Assembly (NCBI GenBank): GCA_045648205.1
Contig: JAZRNM010000015.1
Span: 1-11,065, forward strand
DNA from: SIG440 sp045648205
GTDB taxonomy: Bacteria; Bacillota; Clostridia; Monoglobales; Monoglobaceae
DNA length: 11,065 bases
Reading direction: 5' to 3'
Part shown: piece by piece, positions 4,476 to 11,065 of the stretch
Layout: every line of letters begins with the position of its first letter
Position numbering within the stretch: position 1 is the first letter of the stretch
Program-made: the position numbers and the translations under genes
The notes under the pieces: generated by a model
The model's database searches: none
What the model was told of the DNA's origin: nothing
The model's input: the letters and a program-made list of their open reading frames with translations, nothing else

Positions 4476-6762
4476 AGCATATGAACTTTCAAAGGGATTT
4501 GTCGGAATTCCGGGAAAAGAAATTGTTAAGATTTTGAGTGATTATGGCATTTCTGAAAAGAGCCATATGAGCGCCCTTGATGAAAGAGAATTGGATATTA
4601 TTTTTGAATATATAACACAAAAAAATCAGGTTGAGGATTTTTCTGCCTTGTTTACTGTTGTGGAGGAAGAAAAACCTGAAAAAGCTGACAAAAATGAGAC
4701 TGAGGCAGCAAAGGCTGACGAAAATGCCGCTGCTTCAGAAGAAACAGCTCAAGCGGTTGAGACTCAGAAGGAATTTCCCACAGACAATGGCCCTGCACGA
4801 AAAACCAGGGTTGTTGACACTCGTGCAAACGCAGTTGATTTGGACCGTCTTGACAACGAAAAGCTTGAAGAGCTTATTCCTGACAACGTGAAGGATGAAG
4901 GCAGCAACAAGCAGAAAATCAAGACAGGCAACAAAAAGAGCAAGTTGGTGAAAGAAAAGCAAGACCCCAAGGATTTTGAGAAGATTGCAAAAAAAGAGAA
5001 GAAACAGGAAGCACAGACAATTCTCGTTCCTGATGCTATAACTGTGGGAGAACTTGCAGAACGTCTTGAAAAGCCCACAACCGAAGTCATCAAAAAGCTT
5101 ATGATGCTTGGAATCATGGCATCTGTAAATGAGAGTCTTGATTTTGACACAGCATCATTGATTGTTGAAGATTTTGGTGCAAAGGTTGAACATGAAATAA
5201 TTCTCACAGAAGAGGATAAACTATTCAATGATGTTGAAGATTCACCTGAATCTTTGATTCCCCGTTCTCCCGTGGTGGTTGTTATGGGACACGTTGACCA
5301 TGGTAAAACATCACTCCTTGACACAATCAGAAATGCAAATGTGACAGAGGGCGAATTTGGTGGGATTACACAGCATATTGGTGCATATCGTGTTCGTGTC
5401 AATGACAAGAAAATTACATTCCTTGACACTCCCGGACACGAAGCGTTCACTGCGATGCGTGCAAGAGGTGCTTTGGTTACGGATATTGCAATTTTGGTTG
5501 TTGCGGCAGATGATGGAATTATGCCACAGACAATTGAAGCAATCAACCACGCAAAGGCTGCCAATGTTGCAATTATCGTTGCAATCAACAAAATTGATAA
5601 AGAGGGCGCAAACCCTGACAGAGTTCGTCAGGAACTCACAGAACACGGACTTGTTCCCGAAGAATGGGGCGGTGACACAATTTGCGTTGAAGTATCTGCA
5701 AAACAGAAGATAAACATTGATAAACTTCTTGAGATGGTTCTTCTCGTTGCGGAAATGAAGGAACTCAAAGCAAACCCCAACCGCCTTGCAAAGGGCACGG
5801 TTATTGAAGCCCAGCTTGACAAGGGAAGAGGTCCCGTTGCAACACTTCTTGTCCAGAACGGAACAATCAAGACGGGCGATATTGTGGTTGCAGGAACTGC
5901 TGTGGGTAGAGTCCGTGCAATGAATGATGATAAGGGTAAAGCTATCAAAAAGGCAGGCCCTTCAATCCCGGTTGAAATTCTCGGTCTTTCTGAGGTTCCT
6001 GATGGCGGCGACGTTTTCTATGTTGTTGATGACGAAAGAAAAGCAAGAGATGTTGTTGAAGCAAGAAAGTTCAAGGCAAAGCAGGAAGCTCAGAAAGCAA
6101 ATCAGGCAGTTTCACTTGAAAATCTCTTCGAACACATTGAAGCAGGCAAGATGAAAGACCTTAATATTATTGTCAAGGCAGACGTTCAGGGCTCTGTTGA
6201 GGCTGTTCGTCAATCTCTTGAAAGAATAACAAATGAAGAAGTGCGTGTGAATGTCATCCACGGTGCCGTTGGTGCGGTTAATGAGTCTGACGTTATGCTT
6301 GCAAGTGCATCAAATGCCATTATCGTAGGATTCAATGTTCGTCCAACACCCGGCGCGGTTACTTCGGCTGAGGATTCTAATGTTGATATCAGACTTTATC
6401 GTGTTATTTATGATGCTATTGAAGATATCGAGGCAGCTATGAAGGGTATGCTCGCACCTAAATTCAAAGAATCTGTTATTGGCCATATTGAAATCAGAAC
6501 GACATTCAAGGTTTCAGGTGTCGGAACAATTGGTGGTGCTTATGTAACAGACGGAAAGGTGCAGAGAAACAGTCTTGTTCGTGTTGTGCGTGACGGAATC
6601 GTTATTCACGAAGGTGAGCTTGGTTCACTCAAGAGATTTAAGGATGACGTCAAGGAAGTTGCAACAGGCTATGAATGTGGCGTAAGCATTGAAAAGTTCA
6701 ATGACATCAAAGAAGGCGATGTTATTGAAGCTTATGTTATGGAACAGATTATGCCTCAGTAA
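4462..6762 (+). CDS. infB: Translation initiation factor IF-2, 766 aa
   Basis: IF-2 is the GTPase that places fMet-tRNA on the 30S subunit and drives subunit joining. Domains in order: a first IF2_N-like helical module (residues 1-55), an acidic/Ala-rich linker (about 68-110) followed by a Lys-rich stretch (about 150-182), a second IF2_N module (about 188-250, ITVGELAERLEKPTTEVIKKL), then the G domain. The G motifs are intact: GHVDHGKT at 276-283, GGITQHIGAY (switch I), DTPGHEAFT from 322, NKID at 376-379 and SAK at 412-414. Domain II starts near 440, domain III near 567 (IIVKADVQGSVEA), and the fMet-tRNA-binding C2 domain near 673 (IGHIEIRTTFKVSGVGTIGG). AAGGAG (4450-4455) lies 6 bases before the ATG. 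Confidence 0.99.
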   Translation: MTKIKAYELSKGFVGIPGKEIVKILSDYGISEKSHMSALDERELDIIFEYITQKNQVEDFSALFTVVEEEKPEKADKNETEAAKADENAAASEETAQAVETQKEFPTDNGPARKTRVVDTRANAVDLDRLDNEKLEELIPDNVKDEGSNKQKIKTGNKKSKLVKEKQDPKDFEKIAKKEKKQEAQTILVPDAITVGELAERLEKPTTEVIKKLMMLGIMASVNESLDFDTASLIVEDFGAKVEHEIILTEEDKLFNDVEDSPESLIPRSPVVVVMGHVDHGKTSLLDTIRNANVTEGEFGGITQHIGAYRVRVNDKKITFLDTPGHEAFTAMRARGALVTDIAILVVAADDGIMPQTIEAINHAKAANVAIIVAINKIDKEGANPDRVRQELTEHGLVPEEWGGDTICVEVSAKQKINIDKLLEMVLLVAEMKELKANPNRLAKGTVIEAQLDKGRGPVATLLVQNGTIKTGDIVVAGTAVGRVRAMNDDKGKAIKKAGPSIPVEILGLSEVPDGGDVFYVVDDERKARDVVEARKFKAKQEAQKANQAVSLENLFEHIEAGKMKDLNIIVKADVQGSVEAVRQSLERITNEEVRVNVIHGAVGAVNESDVMLASASNAIIVGFNVRPTPGAVTSAEDSNVDIRLYRVIYDAIEDIEAAMKGMLAPKFKESVIGHIEIRTTFKVSGVGTIGGAYVTDGKVQRNSLVRVVRDGIVIHEGELGSLKRFKDDVKEVATGYECGVSIEKFNDIKEGDVIEAYVMEQIMPQ

Positions 6763-6809
6763 GAGAACTTGGTCAAAACAATTATAGAATTTTGAAAGGC
6801 GGTGTAGTT

Positions 6810-7151
6810 ATGCCGGCATATAACAGAATAGACAGAATTTCAGAAGAGGTCAAAAGAGAGCTCAGTATGATTATCCGCGAACTGAAAGACCCAAGATTGC
6901 TTTCGGGTATGGTGTCGGTCATTAATGTCAGCGTCACAAAGGATTTGAAGTTCGCAAAGGCATATATAAGTGTTCTGGGCAACGAAAAAATCCAAAAAGA
7001 TGCGATTGAGGCACTTAAATCAGCGGCAGGATTCATTCGCAGGGAGGTTGGCAGACGCATTAATCTTCGCAACACCCCTGAATTTACTTTTGTTCTGGAT
7101 AATTCAATTGAGTACGGCGCTCACATTAATGAAGTGCTGAAAAATCTTTAG
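6810..7151 (+). CDS. rbfA: RbfA, 30S ribosome-binding factor, 113 aa
   Basis: RbfA is a KH-fold protein that binds the 30S subunit during late 16S rRNA maturation. The N-terminal helix YNRIDRISEEVKRELSMI is followed by the conserved DPRLLSGMVSVINVSVTKDL (family DPRxxxVTVTxVxvsxDL) and AKAYISVLGNE. The helix AAGFIRREVGRRINLRNTPEF leads into FTFVLDNSIEYGAHI. Length is typical. The ATG at 6810 has AAAGGCGG at 6796-6803; an in-frame TTG at 6792 lies upstream of that site and would add six residues not found in the family. It follows infB by 47 bases. Confidence 0.96.
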   Translation: MPAYNRIDRISEEVKRELSMIIRELKDPRLLSGMVSVINVSVTKDLKFAKAYISVLGNEKIQKDAIEALKSAAGFIRREVGRRINLRNTPEFTFVLDNSIEYGAHINEVLKNL

Positions 7152-7156
7152 TTAAC

Positions 7157-7164
7157 AGAGGTGA
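7157..7164 (+). promoter_or_regulatory. Ribosome binding site for the TTG start of nrnA
   Basis: AGAGGTGA is a near-complete match to the 16S rRNA tail and ends 6 bases before a TTG at 7171. It supports TTG initiation; the next in-frame ATG is 27 residues in, past the DGD motif. Confidence 0.8.
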
Positions 7165-7170
7165 GATAGG

Positions 7171-8121
7171 TTGCTTCAGGATGTGATAAAAAAAATAAAG
7201 GAAGCCAGAAAAATTGCCATATTCAACCACGAAAATCCCGATGGGGATGCTATGGGAAGTGCTTATGGATTGAAACTTATACTTCAAAGTCTGTCAAAGG
7301 AAGCGGAGGTTTTTCTCCGTGAGGGCGATGAACGGTTAAAGGAGTTCAGACTGATAAAGGGAATTGAGAGTTCCTCCTTGTCCATTGAAGATTGCGATTT
7401 GAAGATTGCAGTGGATTGTGCCGACATAAGGCGTTTGGGCAGTATGCAGGAAAAGTTTTCGGGAAATACGGCAGCAATTGACCACCATATTACACATGTT
7501 GAATTTGCGGAAGCAACTTTTGTGGACGGGAATGCACCTGCTGCAGGTGAACTTATTTTTGAGCTGGCAGAGGAATTGGGTGTTGAATTTTCTGAGGAAA
7601 TTGCGACCAATTTGTATGTTGCCATCACTTGTGACACGGGTAGTTTCAAGTATTCATCCACAACCCCAAAAACTCATCGCACAGTGGCAAAACTGCTGGA
7701 AAAAGGTGTTGATGTTGGGAAAATTTCAAAGGAGATTTTCGACACAAAAAGTTTTGAATATCTCAATGCATACAAAAAAGGTATTGACAAGCTTGAAATG
7801 TTTTCCGACAGCAAAATTGCAATTCTTACCATAACAGAAGCAGAATTTGCCGAAATGGGTGTTGATGAGGTTATGATTGACGGGATTGTGAATCTTCCCA
7901 GAACCGTTGAGGGAGTGGAAGTTGGTGTTTACATCCGTCAGCGGGGTGAAGAGTTCAAGGTGAGTCTTCGCTCAAATGGCGAGGTCGATGTTTCCAAAAT
8001 AGCAGAAACCTTTGACGGTGGAGGACACCAAAAAGCAAGCGGATTTGTTGTTAAGAACCCTCTTGACAAGGCAAAAAAAGACATTATAAGTGAAATAGAA
8101 AAACAATTGGTGAAAAATTGA
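7171..8121 (+). CDS. nrnA: NrnA-type DHH/DHHA1 phosphoesterase (nanoRNase / pAp phosphatase), 316 aa
   Basis: In Firmicutes NrnA degrades 2-5 nt RNAs and dephosphorylates 3'-phosphoadenosine 5'-phosphate, so it stands in for Orn and CysQ. The metal-binding motifs are present: NHENPDGDAMGS (D24 and D26), DCADIRRLG (the DxAD motif, about 87-95) and DHH at 104-106 in AAIDHHITH. A further acidic site is in TCDTGSFKYSST. The DHHA1 domain ends with GGGHQKASGF (GGGH 283-286), which binds substrate. Close relatives include GdpP-like c-di-AMP hydrolases, but there are no PAS/GGDEF-like or membrane segments, so NrnA is the better call. It starts 19 bases after rbfA and its TGA overlaps the truB ATG by one base. 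Confidence 0.93.
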   Translation: MLQDVIKKIKEARKIAIFNHENPDGDAMGSAYGLKLILQSLSKEAEVFLREGDERLKEFRLIKGIESSSLSIEDCDLKIAVDCADIRRLGSMQEKFSGNTAAIDHHITHVEFAEATFVDGNAPAAGELIFELAEELGVEFSEEIATNLYVAITCDTGSFKYSSTTPKTHRTVAKLLEKGVDVGKISKEIFDTKSFEYLNAYKKGIDKLEMFSDSKIAILTITEAEFAEMGVDEVMIDGIVNLPRTVEGVEVGVYIRQRGEEFKVSLRSNGEVDVSKIAETFDGGGHQKASGFVVKNPLDKAKKDIISEIEKQLVKN

Positions 8122-9002
8122 TGGATGGAATAATTAACGTAAACAAGCCTTTGGGAATTACCTCACACGATGTTGTTTACAAATTGAGGAAAATCTTGAA
8201 TACAAAAAAAATAGGACACACGGGAACCCTTGACCCTGAGGCATCGGGGGTTCTTCCTATGTGTGTGGGTAAGGGAACAAAACTTGCTGAATATCTCACT
8301 GCATCAGACAAGCAGTATCTTGCGGTGCTTCAGCTTGGAGCATTCACCGACACTCAGGATGCAACAGGTGAAGTTTTGCAATCCTTTGAGGTTAATGCAA
8401 CCGAAAAAGAGATTTGTGATGTGGTGAAAAATTTTGTAGGAGAAATAAAGCAGATTCCTCCAATGTTCTCAGCGGTTAAGATTGACGGAAAAAAGCTCTA
8501 TGAGTTGGCACGGGAAGGCAAAACTGTTGAAAGAGAACCCCGCAGTATCACAATTCATAACATTGAGATAAAGAACATTGATTTTGAAAACAAGAGAGTT
8601 GAAATGCTGGTGGATTGTTCAAAGGGAACATACATCAGAACCCTTTGCAACGATATTGGTGCAGCACTTGGTTGTGGAGGGCATATGTCAGCACTGAAGC
8701 GGACAAGAAGCGGCAGATTTGAAATTGACAAATCATACTCCCTTGAAGAAATTGCCGCAATGGCGGAAAAAGAAGACTTTAGTTTCATGGTTGGAGTGGG
8801 TGATGCTCTTTCTGAGTGTCCACGGATTGTTCTGGCGGACCGCAACGCCTGGAGAGTGCGAAACGGAATCAAAATTTCGGTTGAGGGATTAGAAGAAGGT
8901 AAGATATATCGTGTCTTTGATGAAAAAAATGATTTTCTGGCATTGGCACATCAGCTTGACGGAAAATTTGAAATAATCAAAAGTTTTTATGGCGGAGCAT
9001 AA
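8121..9002 (+). CDS. truB: TruB, tRNA pseudouridine-55 synthase, 293 aa
   Basis: TruB converts U55 in the T-loop of tRNAs to pseudouridine. The protein opens MDGIINVNKPLGITSHDVV, as in the family, and has the catalytic motif GHTGTLDPEASGVLP with the nucleophile D38. Other conserved blocks are FVGEIKQIPPMFSAVKIDGKKLYELAREG (about 107-135) and DCSKGTYIRTLCNDIG (about 165-180). A C-terminal PUA-like part (about 235-293) ends the protein. The ATG at 8121 overlaps the nrnA stop in a TGATG arrangement, with only a weak GGTG at 8109-8112, so translation probably depends on re-initiation after nrnA. A TTG at 8118 is possible but adds one residue only. Confidence 0.97.
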   Translation: MDGIINVNKPLGITSHDVVYKLRKILNTKKIGHTGTLDPEASGVLPMCVGKGTKLAEYLTASDKQYLAVLQLGAFTDTQDATGEVLQSFEVNATEKEICDVVKNFVGEIKQIPPMFSAVKIDGKKLYELAREGKTVEREPRSITIHNIEIKNIDFENKRVEMLVDCSKGTYIRTLCNDIGAALGCGGHMSALKRTRSGRFEIDKSYSLEEIAAMAEKEDFSFMVGVGDALSECPRIVLADRNAWRVRNGIKISVEGLEEGKIYRVFDEKNDFLALAHQLDGKFEIIKSFYGGA

Positions 9003-9004
9003 AT

Positions 9005-9898
9005 ATGATAGTTACAAACAGCAATGACTTAAAAAAATATCTGACAAAAAAGACTGCAGCGGCGCTGGGGTCTTTTGATGCTGTTCACAAAGGACACTTG
9101 TCAGTTATTGAAGGTGCTGTGAATTATGCGAAAAAAGAAGGTCTGCATTCACTCGTTCAGCTTGTTGAGACTGATTGCCCAAAGGTAAACAGTCTGGAAA
9201 AACGACTGGAAATTTTGGAAAATGCAGGTGTTGACTTTGTGGTTGTAGAAAAGTTCACTGAAGAGTTTCGGACAACTGATTACAAAACCTTTGTGAAAGA
9301 ATCCTTGGTGGGCAAATACAATGCTCAGGCAGTTTTCACGGGTGAAAATTATCGTTTCGGTTATATGGCAAAGGGCGATGTGGAAAAACTGTCAGAGCTT
9401 TGCCAACAATATAACATTAAGGTTTTTGTGCAGAAAAGTGTGATGCTTGACACAACCATTTCAAGCACGGAAATTCGAAAATTTGTGAAAAATGGAAACC
9501 TTGAAAAGGCAAAGGAATATATGAGCAGACCGTTTTCAATTCTGGGAACAGTTGTCTCGGGGAAAGCTTTGGGGAAAAAACTTGGCTTTCCTACTGCCAA
9601 TATTGATATTCCTGAAAGCATTGTTATGCCTCCTTGTGGAGTTTATGCAACAAAGGTTTTGGTGGATGGAGAAAGATATGATGGAATAACCAATGTGGGA
9701 ACAAAACCCACAGTGGATGACCAAATTCCAAACATTGAAACTCATCTGATTGGATTTTCAGATGATATTTATGGCAAAAAAATTGAAGTTGAGTTTCACA
9801 AAAAACTTCGTGATATTTTGAAGTTTGATGATGTCGATAAACTGAAAAAGCAGATTGAGAAAGACAAGATTGAAGCAAAAGAATATTTTGACAAATAA
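9005..9898 (+). CDS. ribF: RibF, bifunctional riboflavin kinase / FMN adenylyltransferase with divergent N-terminal domain, 297 aa
   Basis: RibF phosphorylates riboflavin to FMN and adenylates FMN to FAD. The N-terminal adenylyltransferase domain has a nucleotidyltransferase signature GSFDAVHKGH (residues 22-31; usual form G-x-FDGVHxGH) and the later TTISSTEIRKFV motif. The usual T-F-x-P-H-P segment is replaced by QLVETDCP (about 52-59), and the loop after it is shortened; the following FRFG motif reads ENYRFG. The C-terminal kinase looks complete: GKALGKKLGFPTANI with the PTAN motif, PPCGVYATKV, NVGTKPTVD, IETHLIGFSDDIYG and LRDILKFDDVDKLKKQIEKD. GGAG at 8994-8997 is 7 bases before the ATG. 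It is the last gene of the operon. Confidence 0.93.
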   Translation: MIVTNSNDLKKYLTKKTAAALGSFDAVHKGHLSVIEGAVNYAKKEGLHSLVQLVETDCPKVNSLEKRLEILENAGVDFVVVEKFTEEFRTTDYKTFVKESLVGKYNAQAVFTGENYRFGYMAKGDVEKLSELCQQYNIKVFVQKSVMLDTTISSTEIRKFVKNGNLEKAKEYMSRPFSILGTVVSGKALGKKLGFPTANIDIPESIVMPPCGVYATKVLVDGERYDGITNVGTKPTVDDQIPNIETHLIGFSDDIYGKKIEVEFHKKLRDILKFDDVDKLKKQIEKDKIEAKEYFDK

Positions 9899-9932
9899 AA
9901 AAGTGGCGGCTCAATGAGCCGCCACTTTTGAA
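9897..9932. terminator. Strong bidirectional intrinsic terminator between ribF and gap
   Basis: AAGTGGCGGCTC (9901-9912) pairs perfectly with GAGCCGCCACTT (9916-9927) around AAT, flanked by A-tract and T-tract. On the plus strand the U-tract is UUUU. On the minus strand it is U6, so it is a better terminator for gap, though it overlaps the last bases of ribF and serves both. Confidence 0.93.
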
Positions 9933-9945
9933 CTTTCTGAAAGAT

Positions 9946-10956
9946 TTAGATTTCAGCGAAGTATTTGATTGTTCTAACCATCTGGCTTGTGTATGAGTTT
10001 TCGTTGTCATACCATGAAACAACCTGAACTTCGTAAAGGTCATCAGCAATCTTTGCAACCATTGTCTGTGTTGCATCGAAGAGTGAACCGAACTTGATAC
10101 CGATGATATCTGAAGAAACGATTTCGTCTTCGTTGTAACCAAAGCTTTCAGAAGCAGCTGCTTTCATTGCTGCGTTGATGCCTTCTTTTGTGATGTCCTT
10201 GCCCTTAACAACTGCTGTGAGGATTGTTGTTGAACCTGTGGGAACAGGAACTCTCTGAGCTGCACCGATGAGCTTGCCGTTGAGTTCAGGAATAACAAGT
10301 CCGATTGCCTTTGCAGCACCTGTTGAGTTGGGAACGATGTTAACAGCACCTGCTCTTGCACGTCTGAGATCGCCTTTTCTGTGAGGACCATCAAGAATCA
10401 TCTGGTCGCCTGTGTATGCATGGATTGTAGCCATAATACCGCTCTGGATAGGAGCATAATCATTGAGAGTCTTTGCCATAGGAGCAAGGCAGTTTGTTGT
10501 GCAAGATGCAGCAGAAATGATTGTGTCATCTGCTGTGAGTGTGTTTTCGTTAACTGAGAAAACGATTGTTTTGAGGTCGTTGCCTGCAGGAGCAGAAATA
10601 ACAACCTTCTTAGCACCGGCATCAATGTGAGCCTGTGACTTTTCCTTTGAGCAGTAGAAACCTGTGCATTCAAGAACAACATCTACACCAAGAGCGCCCC
10701 AAGGACATTCTTTAGCATCTTTGATTGCGTAGATCTTGATTTCTTTTCCATCAACAGTGATGCTGTCTTCACCTGCAACAACAGTGTGACCGTCGTATCT
10801 GCCCTGTGATGAGTCATACTTGAGAAGATGAGCAAGCATCTTGGGATCTGTGAGGTCGTTGATTGCAACTACCTCATAACCTTCTGCACCGAACATCTGA
10901 CGGAATGCAAGACGTCCGATACGACCAAAACCGTTAATAGCAACTTTTACTGACAT
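9946..10956 (-). CDS. gap: Glyceraldehyde-3-phosphate dehydrogenase (phosphorylating, NAD-type), 336 aa
   Basis: GAPDH oxidises glyceraldehyde-3-phosphate to 1,3-bisphosphoglycerate with NAD+ in glycolysis. The Rossmann motif INGFGRIGR is at residues 7-15. D34 in AINDLTD, after the second strand, indicates NAD preference. The catalytic motif SAASCTTNCLAP carries the nucleophile C152, and the general base H179 lies in ATIHAYTGDQ. The phosphate-binding region includes RRARAGAVNIVPNSTGAAKA, and the C-terminus has WYDNENSYTSQMV. Length is normal. GGAGGT (10965-10970) lies 8 bases before the ATG. It is transcribed alone toward ribF. Its codon choice looks restricted, with many GCT/GCA and AAG/ATC codons, as expected for a highly expressed gene. 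Confidence 0.98.
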   Translation of the reverse strand: MSVKVAINGFGRIGRLAFRQMFGAEGYEVVAINDLTDPKMLAHLLKYDSSQGRYDGHTVVAGEDSITVDGKEIKIYAIKDAKECPWGALGVDVVLECTGFYCSKEKSQAHIDAGAKKVVISAPAGNDLKTIVFSVNENTLTADDTIISAASCTTNCLAPMAKTLNDYAPIQSGIMATIHAYTGDQMILDGPHRKGDLRRARAGAVNIVPNSTGAAKAIGLVIPELNGKLIGAAQRVPVPTGSTTILTAVVKGKDITKEGINAAMKAAASESFGYNEDEIVSSDIIGIKFGSLFDATQTMVAKIADDLYEVQVVSWYDNENSYTSQMVRTIKYFAEI

Positions 10957-11011
10957 AATAAAATACCTCCAAAATGTATATTGATAATTATTAATAATTT
11001 TTCACATGGAT

Positions 11012-11033
11012 TTCCCGAATTATACAACGGGAA
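11012..11033. promoter_or_regulatory. Inverted repeat TTCCCG-N10-CGGGAA over the gap -10 box
   Basis: Two perfect 6-base arms (11012-11017 and 11028-11033) flank 10 bases that contain the -10 hexamer of gap. The spacing between arm centres is 16 bases, so both arms lie on nearly the same DNA face with helix-scale spacing suited to a dimeric repressor. I do not recognise the regulator. It could also form only a weak RNA stem, but most of it lies at or before the expected start of transcription, which favours a DNA operator. Confidence 0.45.
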
Positions 11034-11047
11034 GCTCTTGTTAAAAA
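11019..11047 (-). promoter_or_regulatory. Probable gap promoter
   Basis: On the minus strand a perfect TATAAT lies at 11024-11019. A weak -35 (TTTTTA at 11047-11042) is found at 17 bases. Transcription would start near 11012, giving a 5' leader of about 56 bases with a strong ribosome binding site. The -10 hexamer is clear; the -35 is poor. Confidence 0.6.
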
Positions 11048-11055
11048 TTTAACTT
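11038..11055. promoter_or_regulatory. Candidate Rex (NADH-sensing repressor) operator at the gap promoter
   Basis: The plus strand reads TTGTTAA-AAAT-TTAACTT, matching the clostridial Rex consensus TTGTTAA-N4-TTAACAA at 12 of 14 defined positions (all but the last two). It covers the -35 region of gap, so bound Rex would block the promoter. A third half-site-like TTTAACT follows at 11055-11061, repeating 11048-11054. The match is by eye in an AT-rich region. Confidence 0.6.
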
Positions 11056-11065
11056 TTAACTGCCA

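Noticed and set aside
4764..5591. 275-codon open frame on the minus strand
   Set aside because: It lies antisense to the core of infB, in the G domain, and its product is Ser/Ile/Thr-rich with no recognisable motif. It is a shadow of the infB codon pattern.
9624..10142. 172-codon minus-strand open frame spanning the end of gap, the terminator and the end of ribF
   Set aside because: It crosses a strong terminator and overlaps two well-supported genes in other frames; composition is unlike the neighbours.
10164..10868. Three minus-strand open frames in the alternative frame of gap
   Set aside because: Leu/Ser/Gln-rich products in a shifted frame of a conserved gene; typical shadow frames of biased codon use.
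2..10956. An undescribed defence, mobile or biosynthetic system
   Set aside because: Almost every gene belongs to a well-known housekeeping family in the usual order. No toxin-antitoxin pair, integrase, transposase, repeat array or biosynthetic cluster is visible.

Overview
The window is a chromosomal segment from a low-GC, Gram-positive anaerobe of the Clostridia (Bacillota). This is inferred from three things: the gene order rimP-nusA-ylxR-ylxQ-infB-rbfA-nrnA-truB-ribF, which is classical for Firmicutes; strong AGGAGG-type ribosome binding sites with some TTG starts; and an NrdR and a probable sporulation-type (YhcN/YlaJ-like) gene nearby. I cannot name genus or species from the sequence alone. 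All genes look vertically inherited. I see no mobile element, CRISPR array, phage gene, tRNA or rRNA.

Layout. Bases 2-217 are the 3' end of a DUF4432/aldose-1-epimerase-like gene. It is followed by an unrecognised single-span membrane protein (264-890). A bidirectional terminator (901-936) separates that gene from a convergent small DUF378 membrane protein (959-1165, minus strand). Diverging from DUF378 is a secreted YhcN/YlaJ-like protein (1310-1711). Then comes nrdR (1784-2239), which has its own consensus promoter. A second, extended -10 promoter overlaps the nrdR stop codon and drives a nine-gene translation and RNA operon (2335-9898). A perfect hairpin lies in that operon's leader. The operon ends at a strong bidirectional terminator (9897-9932), and gap (GAPDH) lies convergently on the minus strand (9946-10956). 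The gap promoter region carries a near-consensus clostridial Rex operator and a second inverted repeat centred on the -10 box.

How the genes work together. RimP and RbfA mature the 30S subunit, IF-2 drives initiation, TruB modifies tRNA, NusA controls elongation, pausing and termination, and YlxR and YlxQ are small RNA-binding accessory proteins. NrnA degrades nanoRNAs and pAp, and RibF makes FMN and FAD. Close packing with 1, 8 and 14 nt overlaps points to co-transcription and translational coupling. gap is a separate glycolytic unit, probably controlled by redox state.

There is no convincing undescribed multi-gene system here. The points worth a second look are regulatory (the leader hairpin of the nusA operon and the double operator at gap), a RibF whose adenylyltransferase domain lacks a usual motif, and two poorly characterised envelope proteins.
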